Source of the DNA: an uncultured Sphingomonadaceae bacterium
GTDB lineage: Bacteria > Pseudomonadota > Alphaproteobacteria > Sphingomonadales > Sphingomonadaceae
DNA: 64,000 bases
Assembly (NCBI GenBank): GCA_947497085.1
Contig: CANMFE010000003.1
Span: forward strand, 369,940 to 433,939
Reading direction: 5' to 3'
Shown: one piece after another, positions 1 through 7,406 of the stretch
How positions within the stretch are numbered: position 1 is the first letter of the stretch
How the letters are laid out: every line of letters begins with the position of its first letter
The notes under the pieces: model-generated
The model's database searches: none
What the model was told of the DNA's origin: nothing
The model's input: only the letters and a program-made list of their open reading frames with translations
Translations under genes and position numbers: made by a program

Positions 1-1
1 C

Positions 2-712
2 AAGTTTGACACAGTGACAAAAGACGATGCCTCCCCGGTCACCGAAGCCGACCGTGCCGCCGAAAAGGTAATGCGTGATATCCTTGATAAAGAGCGGCCC
101 GATGATGAAGTTATCGGCGAGGAATTTGGCACAAAAACAGGTACATCGGGAAAAACATGGGTGCTTGACCCGATAGACGGCACCACAAGCTTTATCGCAG
201 GGCGGCCGATATTCGGGACGCTGGTGGCCATGTTGCAGGATGGCTGGCCCGTGATTGGCATTATCGACCAGCCGATCGCGCGTGAACGCTGGGCAGGCAT
301 GACCGGCCGCACTACCGAGTTTAACGGTAAGCCTGTAAAGACACACCCCTGCCGCGAACTGGAGGGCGCATCACTTGCCACCACGGGACCGCAGTATTTC
401 AGCAATCATGACGCGGATCATTTTATGGCGTTGGCGCAGCAGACCGACCATAAACGCATGATCTATGGCGGGGATTGCTATAATTATGGTCTGGTCGCAT
501 CGGGCCATATCGATATTGTCTGCGAAACCGGTCTGAAATTGCACGATTTCGCCGCACTGGTTCCCGTAGTCGAGGGCGCAGGTGGGCAGATGTGCGACTG
601 GAACGGCGAGCCTCTACACGTGGGCAGTGAAGGTCATGTTCTTGCTATCGGGGATCCTGCACGGCTTGATGACATACTCGAAGCCATGGGCATGGTGGGG
701 CACAGCCATTAG
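2..712 (+). CDS. hisN: Histidinol-phosphatase, inositol monophosphatase family (5'-truncated by window edge)
   Basis: This is the 3' part of an inositol-monophosphatase-fold phosphatase. The reading frame is open from base 2, and residues before the GTG at 14 (K-F-D-T) already match the family pattern, so the true start lies upstream of the window and the GTG is internal. About 236 residues are visible of a usual 255-270. The metal-binding motif LDPIDGTTSF (near visible residue 55) and the preceding GEE are present, as is the C-terminal block with HDFAALVPVVEGAGG. The GDCYNYGLVASGHID stretch is typical of the HisN branch, which removes phosphate from L-histidinol phosphate in histidine synthesis. 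Another monophosphatase substrate cannot be excluded. It ends 7 bp from the convergent cysteine-rich gene. Confidence 0.85.
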   Translation, partial: KFDTVTKDDASPVTEADRAAEKVMRDILDKERPDDEVIGEEFGTKTGTSGKTWVLDPIDGTTSFIAGRPIFGTLVAMLQDGWPVIGIIDQPIARERWAGMTGRTTEFNGKPVKTHPCRELEGASLATTGPQYFSNHDADHFMALAQQTDHKRMIYGGDCYNYGLVASGHIDIVCETGLKLHDFAALVPVVEGAGGQMCDWNGEPLHVGSEGHVLAIGDPARLDDILEAMGMVGHSH

Positions 713-719
713 GCGGGAT

Positions 720-1544
720 TTAGCAGCAACCGCCAGCCTTGCGCTTGGCAGAAATTTCCACCTCGACAACGCCTTTGATCTTTTCATTGGAGGTAAGGCC
801 AACTGCGATGCCAATAGGGGCTGGGTCACAATCGCAGCGCAGCGTCATGCTCTTTTGCGCCGAGCCCACTTCAAGCTTGCCCTCCCATAAAGCTCCCGCC
901 CAGGAACCGTTGGATTGCTCCATGACTTCCGCATGCAACGGAACCGTCATGCATTCACCGCATGGCACGCAAAAGTTTGCTATGGGTTCATTCAGCTTGA
1001 CACCATTTGTGCCAGGGGGAACCGAGATGAATGAGCTTAAGCCTGGCACCAGCCCCCAGGTGTCTCCAGCCTGTACTGCTGCAACAAGTTCAAGCCGCCC
1101 TTCAAGTACTCCCTGTCCATCAATCACCTTGAGCGCAGACATATATAGCTGAATACAGCATTTGGGTTTGCACTCATCGCCGCATCCGGAACCACAGCCA
1201 CACTGCTTTTGGCCCGCCGGATCATTGGGCCGCCAGACGCGCGCAGGCGACACATCGCCAGCTCCATAGCTCAGCTGCTGCGGCTGGATTATGGAACTCG
1301 TGGCATTTTGGGTCATATCCTGGAAAAGCACGGATGCATCGCGCAGTTCCTTAAGACTGCGCTGGATTTCCGAATCCTGCACCTGTGTCCGCAAGGATTC
1401 GGCCTGTCCCACAATTTGTGAGGTAAGCTGACTGATACGTTCCGCCACTATTTCCGGCTTCAATGAAGAAACGGCAGTATTTTTGGCCTCATTTTTGGGT
1501 GTCGATTTCGATGGCGTCTTACGCGGCGCAGCTTTTTCTGGCAT
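720..1544 (-). CDS. Cysteine-rich protein of unknown function
   Basis: This 274-residue protein matches no family I recognise. The first 30 residues are rich in Lys, Pro and Ser and have no signal peptide or membrane segment. Residues 30-85 look helical, possibly coiled-coil. A dense cysteine cluster follows at 115, 117, 121, 125, 129 and 130, then C192, C195, C198, C237, C239 and a terminal GGCC, giving 13 cysteines. Between the clusters are beta-rich, Gly/Val-rich segments. The spacing suggests metal binding or a disulfide-linked structure; this is inference. The start is supported by an AGGGGG Shine-Dalgarno six bases upstream. It is monocistronic, converging on hisN and divergent from rpmI. 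The codon usage resembles its neighbours. Confidence 0.75.
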   Translation of the reverse strand: MPEKAAPRKTPSKSTPKNEAKNTAVSSLKPEIVAERISQLTSQIVGQAESLRTQVQDSEIQRSLKELRDASVLFQDMTQNATSSIIQPQQLSYGAGDVSPARVWRPNDPAGQKQCGCGSGCGDECKPKCCIQLYMSALKVIDGQGVLEGRLELVAAVQAGDTWGLVPGLSSFISVPPGTNGVKLNEPIANFCVPCGECMTVPLHAEVMEQSNGSWAGALWEGKLEVGSAQKSMTLRCDCDPAPIGIAVGLTSNEKIKGVVEVEISAKRKAGGCC

Positions 1545-1785
1545 TATAACCCCCTATTTTAAATATGCTTTTAGAGCCAAAACCTGCCACGCAGATGGCC
1601 GCAGGACCAAATTAAATGCCGGTAATTTACATATTGCGCATGGCAAACTGCCGCCCGCTTATGCAATTTCACGCTTGCCGAATCATATTTCGCCCGCTAA
1701 TGCCCCGCTTTCGTAAGAGATGTGCTGGCCGGTAGGGCTGCCATGTGCATCTGAAATGAAACTCATAAGATTTGAGGAGTTCAAA
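1545..1785. other. Intergenic region between the cysteine-rich gene and rpmI
   Basis: This 241-bp divergent region must hold promoters for the cysteine-rich gene (minus) and for rpmI-rplT (plus). I see no clear hairpin, ribosomal-protein autoregulatory fold or RNA gene in it. A GAGGAG Shine-Dalgarno at about 1774-1779 precedes rpmI. Confidence 0.5.
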
Positions 1786-1986
1786 ATGCCCAAGCTGAAG
1801 ACAAAGTCCGGCGTCAAAAAGCGGTTCAAAATTACCGCGTCCGGCAAAGTGAAATTCGGTGTGGCTGGCAAACGCCACCGCCTGATGAGCCATAACGCAA
1901 AATATATCCGCCAGAATCGCGGCACGAAAGTGGCCTGCGACGCTGATGCGAAAACAGTAAAGAAATGGGCACCGTACGGGCTTTAA
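1786..1986 (+). CDS. rpmI: 50S ribosomal protein L35
   Basis: A 66-residue, strongly basic protein with the L35 signature [15 protein letters not shown] at the N-terminus and a conserved KRHRL segment near residues 29-33, of full family length. The frame is open further upstream, but the ATG at 1786 starts the conserved L35 N-terminus and has a GAGGAG Shine-Dalgarno at the right distance. L35 is a structural component of the large ribosomal subunit. It is followed 47 bp later by rplT, the usual partner, and the pair precedes pheST as in many alphaproteobacteria. Confidence 0.97.
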   Translation: MPKLKTKSGVKKRFKITASGKVKFGVAGKRHRLMSHNAKYIRQNRGTKVACDADAKTVKKWAPYGL

Positions 1987-2033
1987 AGCTGCCGTACCGA
2001 CCAGATTTACATAGATATATAAGGAATTAAGTT

Positions 2034-2396
2034 ATGGCACGCGTCAAACGGGGTGTTACCACCCGCGCAAAACACAAAAAAGTTTTAGAACAGGCAAAAG
2101 GCTATTATGGCCGCCGCAAAAATACGATCCGCATTGCTCGTCAGGCTGTCGAAAAAGCCGGTCAGTACGCTTATCGCGATCGTAAAGCCAAGAAACGCAG
2201 CTTCCGGGCGCTCTGGATCCAGCGGATCAACGCCGCTGTTCGCGCAGAAGGCATGACATACGGCACATTCATGCACGGCGTGAAACTCGCCGGCATCGAC
2301 CTTGACCGCAAGGTTATGGCCGACCTCGCCATGAACGAGGGTGAAGTGTTTAAAACTATCATAAAGCAGGCGAAAGACGCACTGCCGAAGGACTAA
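2034..2396 (+). CDS. rplT: 50S ribosomal protein L20
   Basis: A 120-residue basic protein of full L20 length. It starts [16 protein letters not shown] and contains the conserved [20 protein letters not shown] and [10 protein letters not shown] segments. L20 binds 23S rRNA early in large-subunit assembly and in some bacteria represses its own operon. An AAGGA Shine-Dalgarno precedes the ATG. The gene ends just before a hairpin terminator, so rpmI-rplT is probably transcribed separately from pheST here. Confidence 0.97.
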   Translation: MARVKRGVTTRAKHKKVLEQAKGYYGRRKNTIRIARQAVEKAGQYAYRDRKAKKRSFRALWIQRINAAVRAEGMTYGTFMHGVKLAGIDLDRKVMADLAMNEGEVFKTIIKQAKDALPKD

Positions 2397-2412
2397 CTTC
2401 GGATGATGATGT

Positions 2413-2450
2413 GAAAAGGCGCCGGGCGGAAACGCTTTCGGCGCTTTTTT
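2413..2450 (+). terminator. Rho-independent terminator after rplT
   Basis: A GC-rich stem (AAAAGGCGCCG pairing with CGGCGCTTTT, with one bulged G) is followed by a T run ending at 2450. It lies 17 bp after the rplT stop and before the GIY-YIG cassette. Confidence 0.75.
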
Positions 2451-2478
2451 CATTGGTTTAATATAATTGCCCTCCCCT

Positions 2479-2509
2479 GTCATTCCTGCGAAAGCAGGAA
2501 TCCAACTCC
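2479..2509 (+). repeat. Left 31-bp inverted repeat of GIY-YIG cassette 1
   Basis: This begins GTCATTCCTGCGAAAGCAGG and runs to CCAACTCC at 2509. The inner part folds as a hairpin (ATTCCTGC and GCAGGAAT arms, loop GAAA). The whole 31 bp recur as an exact reverse complement at 2858-2888, bracketing the small nuclease gene. Confidence 0.9.
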
Positions 2510-2520
2510 AAAAGAGACAA

Positions 2521-2850
2521 TTGAGCACAGATTTTCAACCAATAGTATACCTTCTCGCCAGCCATCAATATGGCACATTATATCTGGGCGTGACATCTAA
2601 CTTTATGCAACGTCTTTACCAGCACCGCGAAGAGATCATGGAAGGCTTCAGCAAAGAACATGGTATAAAACGGTTAGTATGGTTTGAAGCTTATGACACG
2701 ATGGATGTGGCCATCACCCGTGAAAAGCAAATTAAAAAGTGGAAACGGCAATGGAAAATCGACCTGATTGAAAAAGAAAACCCGGATTGGCGTGATCTGG
2801 CGGTTGACTTTGGGTTCGATATGCAGCCATCCACGCGGCTGATTGATTGA
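2521..2850 (+). CDS. GIY-YIG family endonuclease, repeat-bracketed
   Basis: A small single-domain GIY-YIG protein (109 residues) of the YhbQ/UPF0213-like type. The core reads IVYLLASHQYGTLYLGVTS, then a conserved QRLYQHRE basic helix, and ends in AITREKQIKKWKRQWK and NPDWRDL, all typical of the family and apparently intact. GIY-YIG domains cleave DNA with one metal ion. I chose the TTG at 2521 because the upstream part of the frame is translation of the palindromic repeat (VIPAKAGIQ), a common false N-terminus. The gene is more AT-rich than its neighbours. It sits between perfect 31-bp inverted repeats and separates rplT from pheS, genes normally adjacent, which suggests insertion of a mobile cassette. 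Target and function are unknown. Confidence 0.85.
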   Translation: MSTDFQPIVYLLASHQYGTLYLGVTSNFMQRLYQHREEIMEGFSKEHGIKRLVWFEAYDTMDVAITREKQIKKWKRQWKIDLIEKENPDWRDLAVDFGFDMQPSTRLID

Positions 2851-2857
2851 AACGGCA

Positions 2858-2888
2858 GGAGTTGGATTCCTGCTTTCGCAGGAATGAC
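2858..2888 (-). repeat. Right 31-bp inverted repeat of GIY-YIG cassette 1
   Basis: An exact reverse complement of 2479-2509. Its outer end lies 4 bp before the chosen pheS start codon, and its AGGAA probably serves as the pheS ribosome-binding site. It also supplies an in-frame ATG at 2884. Confidence 0.9.
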
Positions 2889-2892
2889 GGTT

Positions 2893-4008
2893 ATGAGTGA
2901 TATTGAAAAACTGGCATCGGATTATCTGGCACAGATAGAGTCCGCTGCGAATGTGGATGCGCTTGAGGATATTCGCGTACGCGCCTTGGGCAAGAAAGGC
3001 GAGATCAGTGCACGCTTGAAAACACTCGGCAAAATGACGCCCGAAGAACGTCAGATAGAAGGTCCGAAAATCAACGGTGCGCGCGAGCAGGTTGCTGCCG
3101 CTATTGCGGAGCGCAAGGCAGCGATGGAAGATGCATTGCTGAACGAAAAGCTCGCTGCCGAAGCCATTGACCTCACCCTGCCCGCACCCGAAGCGCCGCA
3201 GGGCAGCGTGCATCCGGTCGCGCAGGTGATGGACGAGCTCGCTGAAATCTTTGCCGATCTTGGCTTCTCCGTCGCCGAAGGGCCGGAGATCGAGGATGAC
3301 TGGCGCAATTTCACCGCGCTCAATATACCCGAAACGCATCCTGCGCGTGCGATGCACGATACATTCTATTTTGATGACAAGGATAGCGAAGGCCAGCAGA
3401 TGCTGCTGCGTACGCATACTTCACCAGTGCAGATCCGCACGATGATGGATATAGCAAAGCACACACAGGGCGCCGGGGAGCCGATCCGCATTATCGCGCC
3501 GGGCCGCACCTATCGCAGCGACAGCGATGCCACACACACACCGATGTTCCATCAGGTCGAAGGGCTGGTGATCGACAAGGGCATCCATATGGGACATCTG
3601 AAATGGACGCTGGAGACATTCGTTCGCGCGTTTTTTGAGCGCGACGATGTCGAGCTGCGCCTGCGTCCCAGCTATTTCCCGTTCACCGAACCCAGCGCGG
3701 AAGTCGATGTCGGGTTCAGCGTGGAAAAAGGCAAGCGCGTGATTGGCGGCGATCCAAACAGTGAAAATGGCGGCTGGATGGAAATCCTTGGCTCCGGCAT
3801 GGTAAACCGCAAAGTCATCAAAAATTGCGGGCTTGATCCCGATGTGTGGCAGGGCTTTGCCTTTGGCTGCGGCATCGACCGGCTCGCCATGCTGAAATAC
3901 GGTATGCACGACCTGCGCGCGTTCTTTGACGGCGACCTGCGCTGGCTGCACCATTATGGTTTCAGCGCGCTGGATGTCCCGACACTCAGTGGAGGAGTAG
4001 GCGCATGA
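2893..4008 (+). CDS. pheS: Phenylalanine--tRNA ligase alpha subunit
   Basis: The catalytic alpha subunit of the class II (alpha-beta)2 PheRS, which charges tRNA-Phe in the cytoplasm. The N-terminal coiled-coil tRNA-binding arm covers about residues 1-90. Class II motif 2 ([20 protein letters not shown]) and motif 3 ([18 protein letters not shown]) are intact, and the length of 371 residues is normal. The ATG at 2893 starts MSDIEKL, the usual N-terminus. The ATG nine bases earlier lies inside the inverted repeat of the GIY-YIG cassette, so it is less likely. The stop overlaps the pheT start by four bases (ATGA), indicating coupled translation. Confidence 0.96.
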   Translation: MSDIEKLASDYLAQIESAANVDALEDIRVRALGKKGEISARLKTLGKMTPEERQIEGPKINGAREQVAAAIAERKAAMEDALLNEKLAAEAIDLTLPAPEAPQGSVHPVAQVMDELAEIFADLGFSVAEGPEIEDDWRNFTALNIPETHPARAMHDTFYFDDKDSEGQQMLLRTHTSPVQIRTMMDIAKHTQGAGEPIRIIAPGRTYRSDSDATHTPMFHQVEGLVIDKGIHMGHLKWTLETFVRAFFERDDVELRLRPSYFPFTEPSAEVDVGFSVEKGKRVIGGDPNSENGGWMEILGSGMVNRKVIKNCGLDPDVWQGFAFGCGIDRLAMLKYGMHDLRAFFDGDLRWLHHYGFSALDVPTLSGGVGA

Positions 4009-6398
4009 AATTCACACTCGATTGGCTGAAATCGCACCTCGACACCGATGCGAGCCTTACCGAAATTACCGACAAACTTACCGCCATCGGGTTGGAGCTG
4101 GAAGGCATTGAGAATCCTGCTGACAAACTGCGTGATTTTCGCGTTGCCAAAGTGCTCGAAGCAGGGCCGCACCCCAATGCGGACAAGCTGCAGCTGCTCA
4201 AAGTCGATGATGGCAGCAGTGAGCCGTGGCAGGTTGTATGCGGCGCGTCCAATGCGCGTACAGGCATGGTGGGTGTGTTCGGACCGCCCGGAACCTACAT
4301 TCCAGGCAGCGATTTCACACTGAAGCCCGCCAGGATCCGCGATGTCGAAAGTTTCGGCATGATGTGCAGCGCGCGCGAACTCGAACTGGGTGACGAGCAT
4401 GATGGTATTATCGAGCTGAATGACAGCGCCGCAGATGCCGTGGGCAGCAGTTTTGCCGATTATGCCGGGCTGGACGATCCAGTGATTGATGTGAGTGTAA
4501 CGCCCAACAAGCAGGACTGCATGGGCGTACGCGGCATTGCCCGCGACCTGGCCGCATCCGGTATCGGTACGCTCAAACCGCTGGAACAAGTGGCCGTGGA
4601 ACGCAGCGGCAATGGCCCGGATGTGCGCACCGACGACCCGGAAGGCTGCCCGGCCTTCTATGCCTGCACTGTAAAGGGCGTAAGCAATGGCAGCGCACCT
4701 GACTGGATGCAGCGCCGCCTTAATGCCGTCGGGCAAAAACCGATCAGCGCGCTGGTCGATATTACCAATTACGTGATGCTTGATCTCGGCCGTCCGCTGC
4801 ACGTCTATGACATGGCCAAGCTCAGCGGACCACTGGTGGCGCGCAAGGCCAAAGAAGGTGAAACACTCACTGCGCTCAACGATAAAGAATATACGCTCGA
4901 TTCCACCATGACCGTGATTGCCGATGATAATGGCGCGCACGACATTGGCGGCATTATGGGCGGCGCAGCAACGGGCGCAGAAGAAGGCACGACCGATGTC
5001 CTGATCGAATGTGCGTACTTCACACCCGAGAATATAGCCCGCACGGGGCAGAAACTGATGCTGACGTCTGATGCCCGCCAACGCTTCGAACGTGGTGTTG
5101 ATCCGGCGTTTCTGGACGACGGTGTCGAGATTGCCACCGCCTATGTCACACGGATTTGCGGTGGCACAGCCAGCGAAATCACCCGTGCAGGCACTCCGCC
5201 CGCCGATATCCGCGAGATTGCCTATGACCCTGCGCTCTGCATGGGATTGGGCGGTATCGCGGTGGAAGAAGAACAGCAGAAAGCCATATTGGAAGCGCTT
5301 GGTTTTGGAGTTTATGTAGGTGCGCCATGGACCATCTCTATCCCCACCTGGCGGCGTGACGTGGTGGGTGCGCCCGATATTGTCGAGGAAATTGTACGCA
5401 TGGTGGGGCTTGATGCCATTGCATCCGAACCCCTGCCTCGTGCGCCCGGTGTGGCCATGCCGACAGCCTCGCTGATGCAGCTTGCCGAACGCCGCGTGCG
5501 CCGTGCTGCGGCATCGCACGGGTTGAATGAAGCGGTGAACTGGAGCTTTATCTCGGAAAAAGAAGCCGCGCCATTCGGTGGTGGTGACTGGACGCTCGCC
5601 AATCCGATCAGCGAAGACATGAAAATCATGCGGCCATCGATGTTGCCGGGCCTTTTGTCCGCCACCAAACGCAATCTGGATCGCGGCGCGGCATCCATCC
5701 GTCTGTTCGAAGTTGGTCGTCGTTATTTCAAGGCCGCAAATGGCCATAGCGATGAGAAGCCGACTGCCGGAATCATTCTGGCAGGTGACAAGACCGCGCG
5801 CGACTGGCAGCATGGCAAGGCGGCGCGTTTCGATGCCTATGATATAAAGGCGGAAGTCATCGCACTGCTGAAAGCTGCAGGCGCGCCCACGGACAAGCTG
5901 ATGGATTTTGGAGACGCGGGTGCGCATTTCCATCCAGGCCAGTCGGGTACGCTCAGGCTCGGTCCCAAGAAAATCCTGGCGGCTTATGGCACGCTCCATC
6001 CCAAAACCGCAAAGGCTTACGGCCTGAAAGGTGAGGTTATGGGCGCGGAGATATTCCTGGACGCGATTCCGATGAAACCGCTCAGGGACCATATGCGCGA
6101 TGCTTATGATCCACCGGCGCTGCAGGCGGTGACGCGTGACTTTGCCTTTGTCGTGGATGACAGCGTTGCGGCAGGTGACCTGGTGCGCACGGTCAAAGGC
6201 GCGGACAAGAAAGCAATCGTGGATGCACGCCTGTTTGATGTGTTTGAAGGTGAAGAACTGGGCGAAGGCAAAAAGTCTCTTGCTGTCGAAGTGACATTGC
6301 AGCCCACCGACAAAAGCTTCACCGAAGAGGAACTGCAGGCCATTTCCGACAAGGTGGTGGCAAATGCGGCCAAGCTAGGCGGGGAATTGAGAGGCTAA
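4005..6398 (+). CDS. pheT: Phenylalanine--tRNA ligase beta subunit
   Basis: The 797-residue beta subunit of PheRS, full length. The N-terminal EMAP-like tRNA-binding domain covers about residues 39-150 ([14 protein letters not shown]). The B3/B4 editing region, a B5 domain and the C-terminal FDX-ACB anticodon-binding domain (about 704-797, starting near [17 protein letters not shown]) follow. It forms the heterotetramer with PheS and hydrolyses misacylated Tyr-tRNA-Phe. A GGAGGAG Shine-Dalgarno lies within the end of pheS. Its 3' end overlaps the convergent Fic gene by four bases, marking the edge of the AT-rich island. Confidence 0.97.
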   Translation: MKFTLDWLKSHLDTDASLTEITDKLTAIGLELEGIENPADKLRDFRVAKVLEAGPHPNADKLQLLKVDDGSSEPWQVVCGASNARTGMVGVFGPPGTYIPGSDFTLKPARIRDVESFGMMCSARELELGDEHDGIIELNDSAADAVGSSFADYAGLDDPVIDVSVTPNKQDCMGVRGIARDLAASGIGTLKPLEQVAVERSGNGPDVRTDDPEGCPAFYACTVKGVSNGSAPDWMQRRLNAVGQKPISALVDITNYVMLDLGRPLHVYDMAKLSGPLVARKAKEGETLTALNDKEYTLDSTMTVIADDNGAHDIGGIMGGAATGAEEGTTDVLIECAYFTPENIARTGQKLMLTSDARQRFERGVDPAFLDDGVEIATAYVTRICGGTASEITRAGTPPADIREIAYDPALCMGLGGIAVEEEQQKAILEALGFGVYVGAPWTISIPTWRRDVVGAPDIVEEIVRMVGLDAIASEPLPRAPGVAMPTASLMQLAERRVRRAAASHGLNEAVNWSFISEKEAAPFGGGDWTLANPISEDMKIMRPSMLPGLLSATKRNLDRGAASIRLFEVGRRYFKAANGHSDEKPTAGIILAGDKTARDWQHGKAARFDAYDIKAEVIALLKAAGAPTDKLMDFGDAGAHFHPGQSGTLRLGPKKILAAYGTLHPKTAKAYGLKGEVMGAEIFLDAIPMKPLRDHMRDAYDPPALQAVTRDFAFVVDDSVAAGDLVRTVKGADKKAIVDARLFDVFEGEELGEGKKSLAVEVTLQPTDKSFTEEELQAISDKVVANAAKLGGELRG

Positions 6399-6988
6399 TC
6401 TGACAATTGCTCTAGTAGTAACTGGTCTAAATATTGAGAAAGTTCAGATATATTAAAGTGACCCTTTTCCCACGCATTATCTGCCGCACGTAAAGCATGC
6501 ACATATGCATCTCTATTTTCTCTAATGCGCTCCGGAACCGTTTTGGTTCCACCAAGTAATTGCCCATGCCTTAAACATATTAAAAAATAGCATGCAGCAC
6601 GAGCAGTTCTTCCATTGCCTTCAATAAATGGATGAATCCAATTCATCCGCCAAAGCGCAAAAGCTGCCATTTCCGTTGGTCCATTTATAATTTCCCAATT
6701 TTCGTGCACAGTGGATATAAAGTAATCCATAAGTGCCGGAACCTCTCTAAAATGAGGCGGGACATGCGTTCCCACATATATTGGTTGTTCTCGGTATCGC
6801 CCTCCGTGCTGGCATACATTGGAAATTGCTGCGGCGTTTAGATTCCAGAGCATATACTTGTCAAAACAGTCTATGCCTTTGCGCAAACCAATCTCTATGC
6901 AATTTGTAAGTAAGTCATACTGCCTGAGAAGGTTTTTCTCTTCAACACGGGCAAAGAAATCAGGATCATCTGCTTTTCGTAAAGCCAT
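6395..6988 (-). CDS. Fic family protein (probable AMP-transferase toxin)
   Basis: A 197-residue Fic-fold protein with an intact catalytic motif HPFIEGNGRTAR (near residues 118-129). The histidine deprotonates the target hydroxyl and the GNGR loop binds the nucleotide triphosphate. Fic enzymes transfer AMP or related groups to proteins, and many act as toxins. The upstream beta-hairpin flap is likely around GRYREQPIYVG. I see no obvious inhibitory (S/T)xxxE(G/N) helix inside the protein, which suits a class I arrangement with a separate antitoxin. The small gene at 7020-7226 is upstream on the same strand, separated by only 31 bp that form a hairpin. The ATG at 6988 has no good Shine-Dalgarno. 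The region is visibly AT-richer than its flanks, suggesting transfer. Confidence 0.85.
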   Translation of the reverse strand: MALRKADDPDFFARVEEKNLLRQYDLLTNCIEIGLRKGIDCFDKYMLWNLNAAAISNVCQHGGRYREQPIYVGTHVPPHFREVPALMDYFISTVHENWEIINGPTEMAAFALWRMNWIHPFIEGNGRTARAACYFLICLRHGQLLGGTKTVPERIRENRDAYVHALRAADNAWEKGHFNISELSQYLDQLLLEQLSD

Positions 6989-6991
6989 TAT

Positions 6992-7016
6992 AAAAACGGC
7001 CCGGTAAACGGGCCGT
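6992..7016 (-). terminator. Terminator-like hairpin between the antitoxin-like gene and fic
   Basis: A perfect 8-bp stem, ACGGCCCG and CGGGCCGT with a five-base loop (6996-7016), is followed on the minus strand by five T residues that run almost into the Fic ATG. It looks like an intrinsic terminator or attenuator that would reduce Fic expression relative to the upstream partner gene. Confidence 0.7.
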
Positions 7017-7019
7017 CCT

Positions 7020-7226
7020 TTATGTTGTAAGTCTAATGCGCCCAGCTGCTGCTGTTACACTAGCCTTTGTAATGTTTTCTGCATCAGAAGCATTTCCAAA
7101 TGCGAAACTAATGCGTTGTGCTGCAAGCACTTCGTCTGAAACATCCGCTTTTTTGGCCTCTTCCAGAAGTGCCTTAAGTTTCTCATTTGGAGTTGGTCTA
7201 GCAATAAATTGCTTTCGTGCTGCCAT
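7020..7226 (-). CDS. Small putative antitoxin partner of Fic
   Basis: A 68-residue protein encoded just upstream of fic on the same strand. The ATG at 7226 is preceded by a strong GGAGGAG Shine-Dalgarno; the longer frame back to 7265 has none. The middle contains QRISFAFGNASDAENIT. The SFAFGN type of segment recurs, from memory, in small proteins next to Fic/Doc-like genes, but I cannot match it exactly to the class I antitoxin motif (S/T)xxxE(G/N). Its size, gene order and hairpin-separated arrangement make an antitoxin the best guess. Direct repeats 58-86 bp upstream may be its own operator. The alternative is an unrelated small regulator. Confidence 0.6.
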   Translation of the reverse strand: MAARKQFIARPTPNEKLKALLEEAKKADVSDEVLAAQRISFAFGNASDAENITKASVTAAAGRIRLTT

Positions 7227-7283
7227 ATTTCTCCTCCAAAAGTGGTTGGGCAAACTGAATCTCATAAATTGCAGTGCTGCGCA

Positions 7284-7312
7284 ATACGATATTTTTTATA
7301 TATACGATATTT
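7284..7312 (-). promoter_or_regulatory. Direct repeats upstream of the antitoxin-like/fic operon
   Basis: The 11-mer ATACGATATTT occurs at 7284-7294 and again at 7302-7312, 18 bp apart start to start, in an AT-rich stretch 58-86 bp upstream of the small gene. Such iterated sites are common operators of toxin-antitoxin operons; assignment here is inference. Confidence 0.45.
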
Positions 7313-7406
7313 CTTATGAATGTGGCATTTCTGACTCATAGAAATATTGAAAATATAGCAAAAAAGTTTGGTAGACCTACTGCATTCATGCCTCTATGCG
7401 AACATT

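Noticed and set aside
1545..1785. Possible 6S RNA or other ncRNA upstream of rpmI
   Set aside because: No long hairpin or recognisable consensus could be seen; treated as promoter-containing spacer only.
2467..2520. Longer N-terminus for the first GIY-YIG protein (with VIPAKAGIQ)
   Set aside because: The added residues are a translation of the inverted repeat, a well-known artefact; the TTG at 2521 fits the family start.
2884..2892. ATG at 2884 as pheS start
   Set aside because: It lies inside the right inverted repeat and adds three residues (MTV) not typical of PheS; the ATG at 2893 gives MSDIEKL.
3954..6092. Long open frame (712 codons) antisense to pheT
   Set aside because: It is a shadow of the pheT coding frame in a GC-rich genome; the translation is His/Arg/Cys-rich with no family similarity, and pheT is certain.
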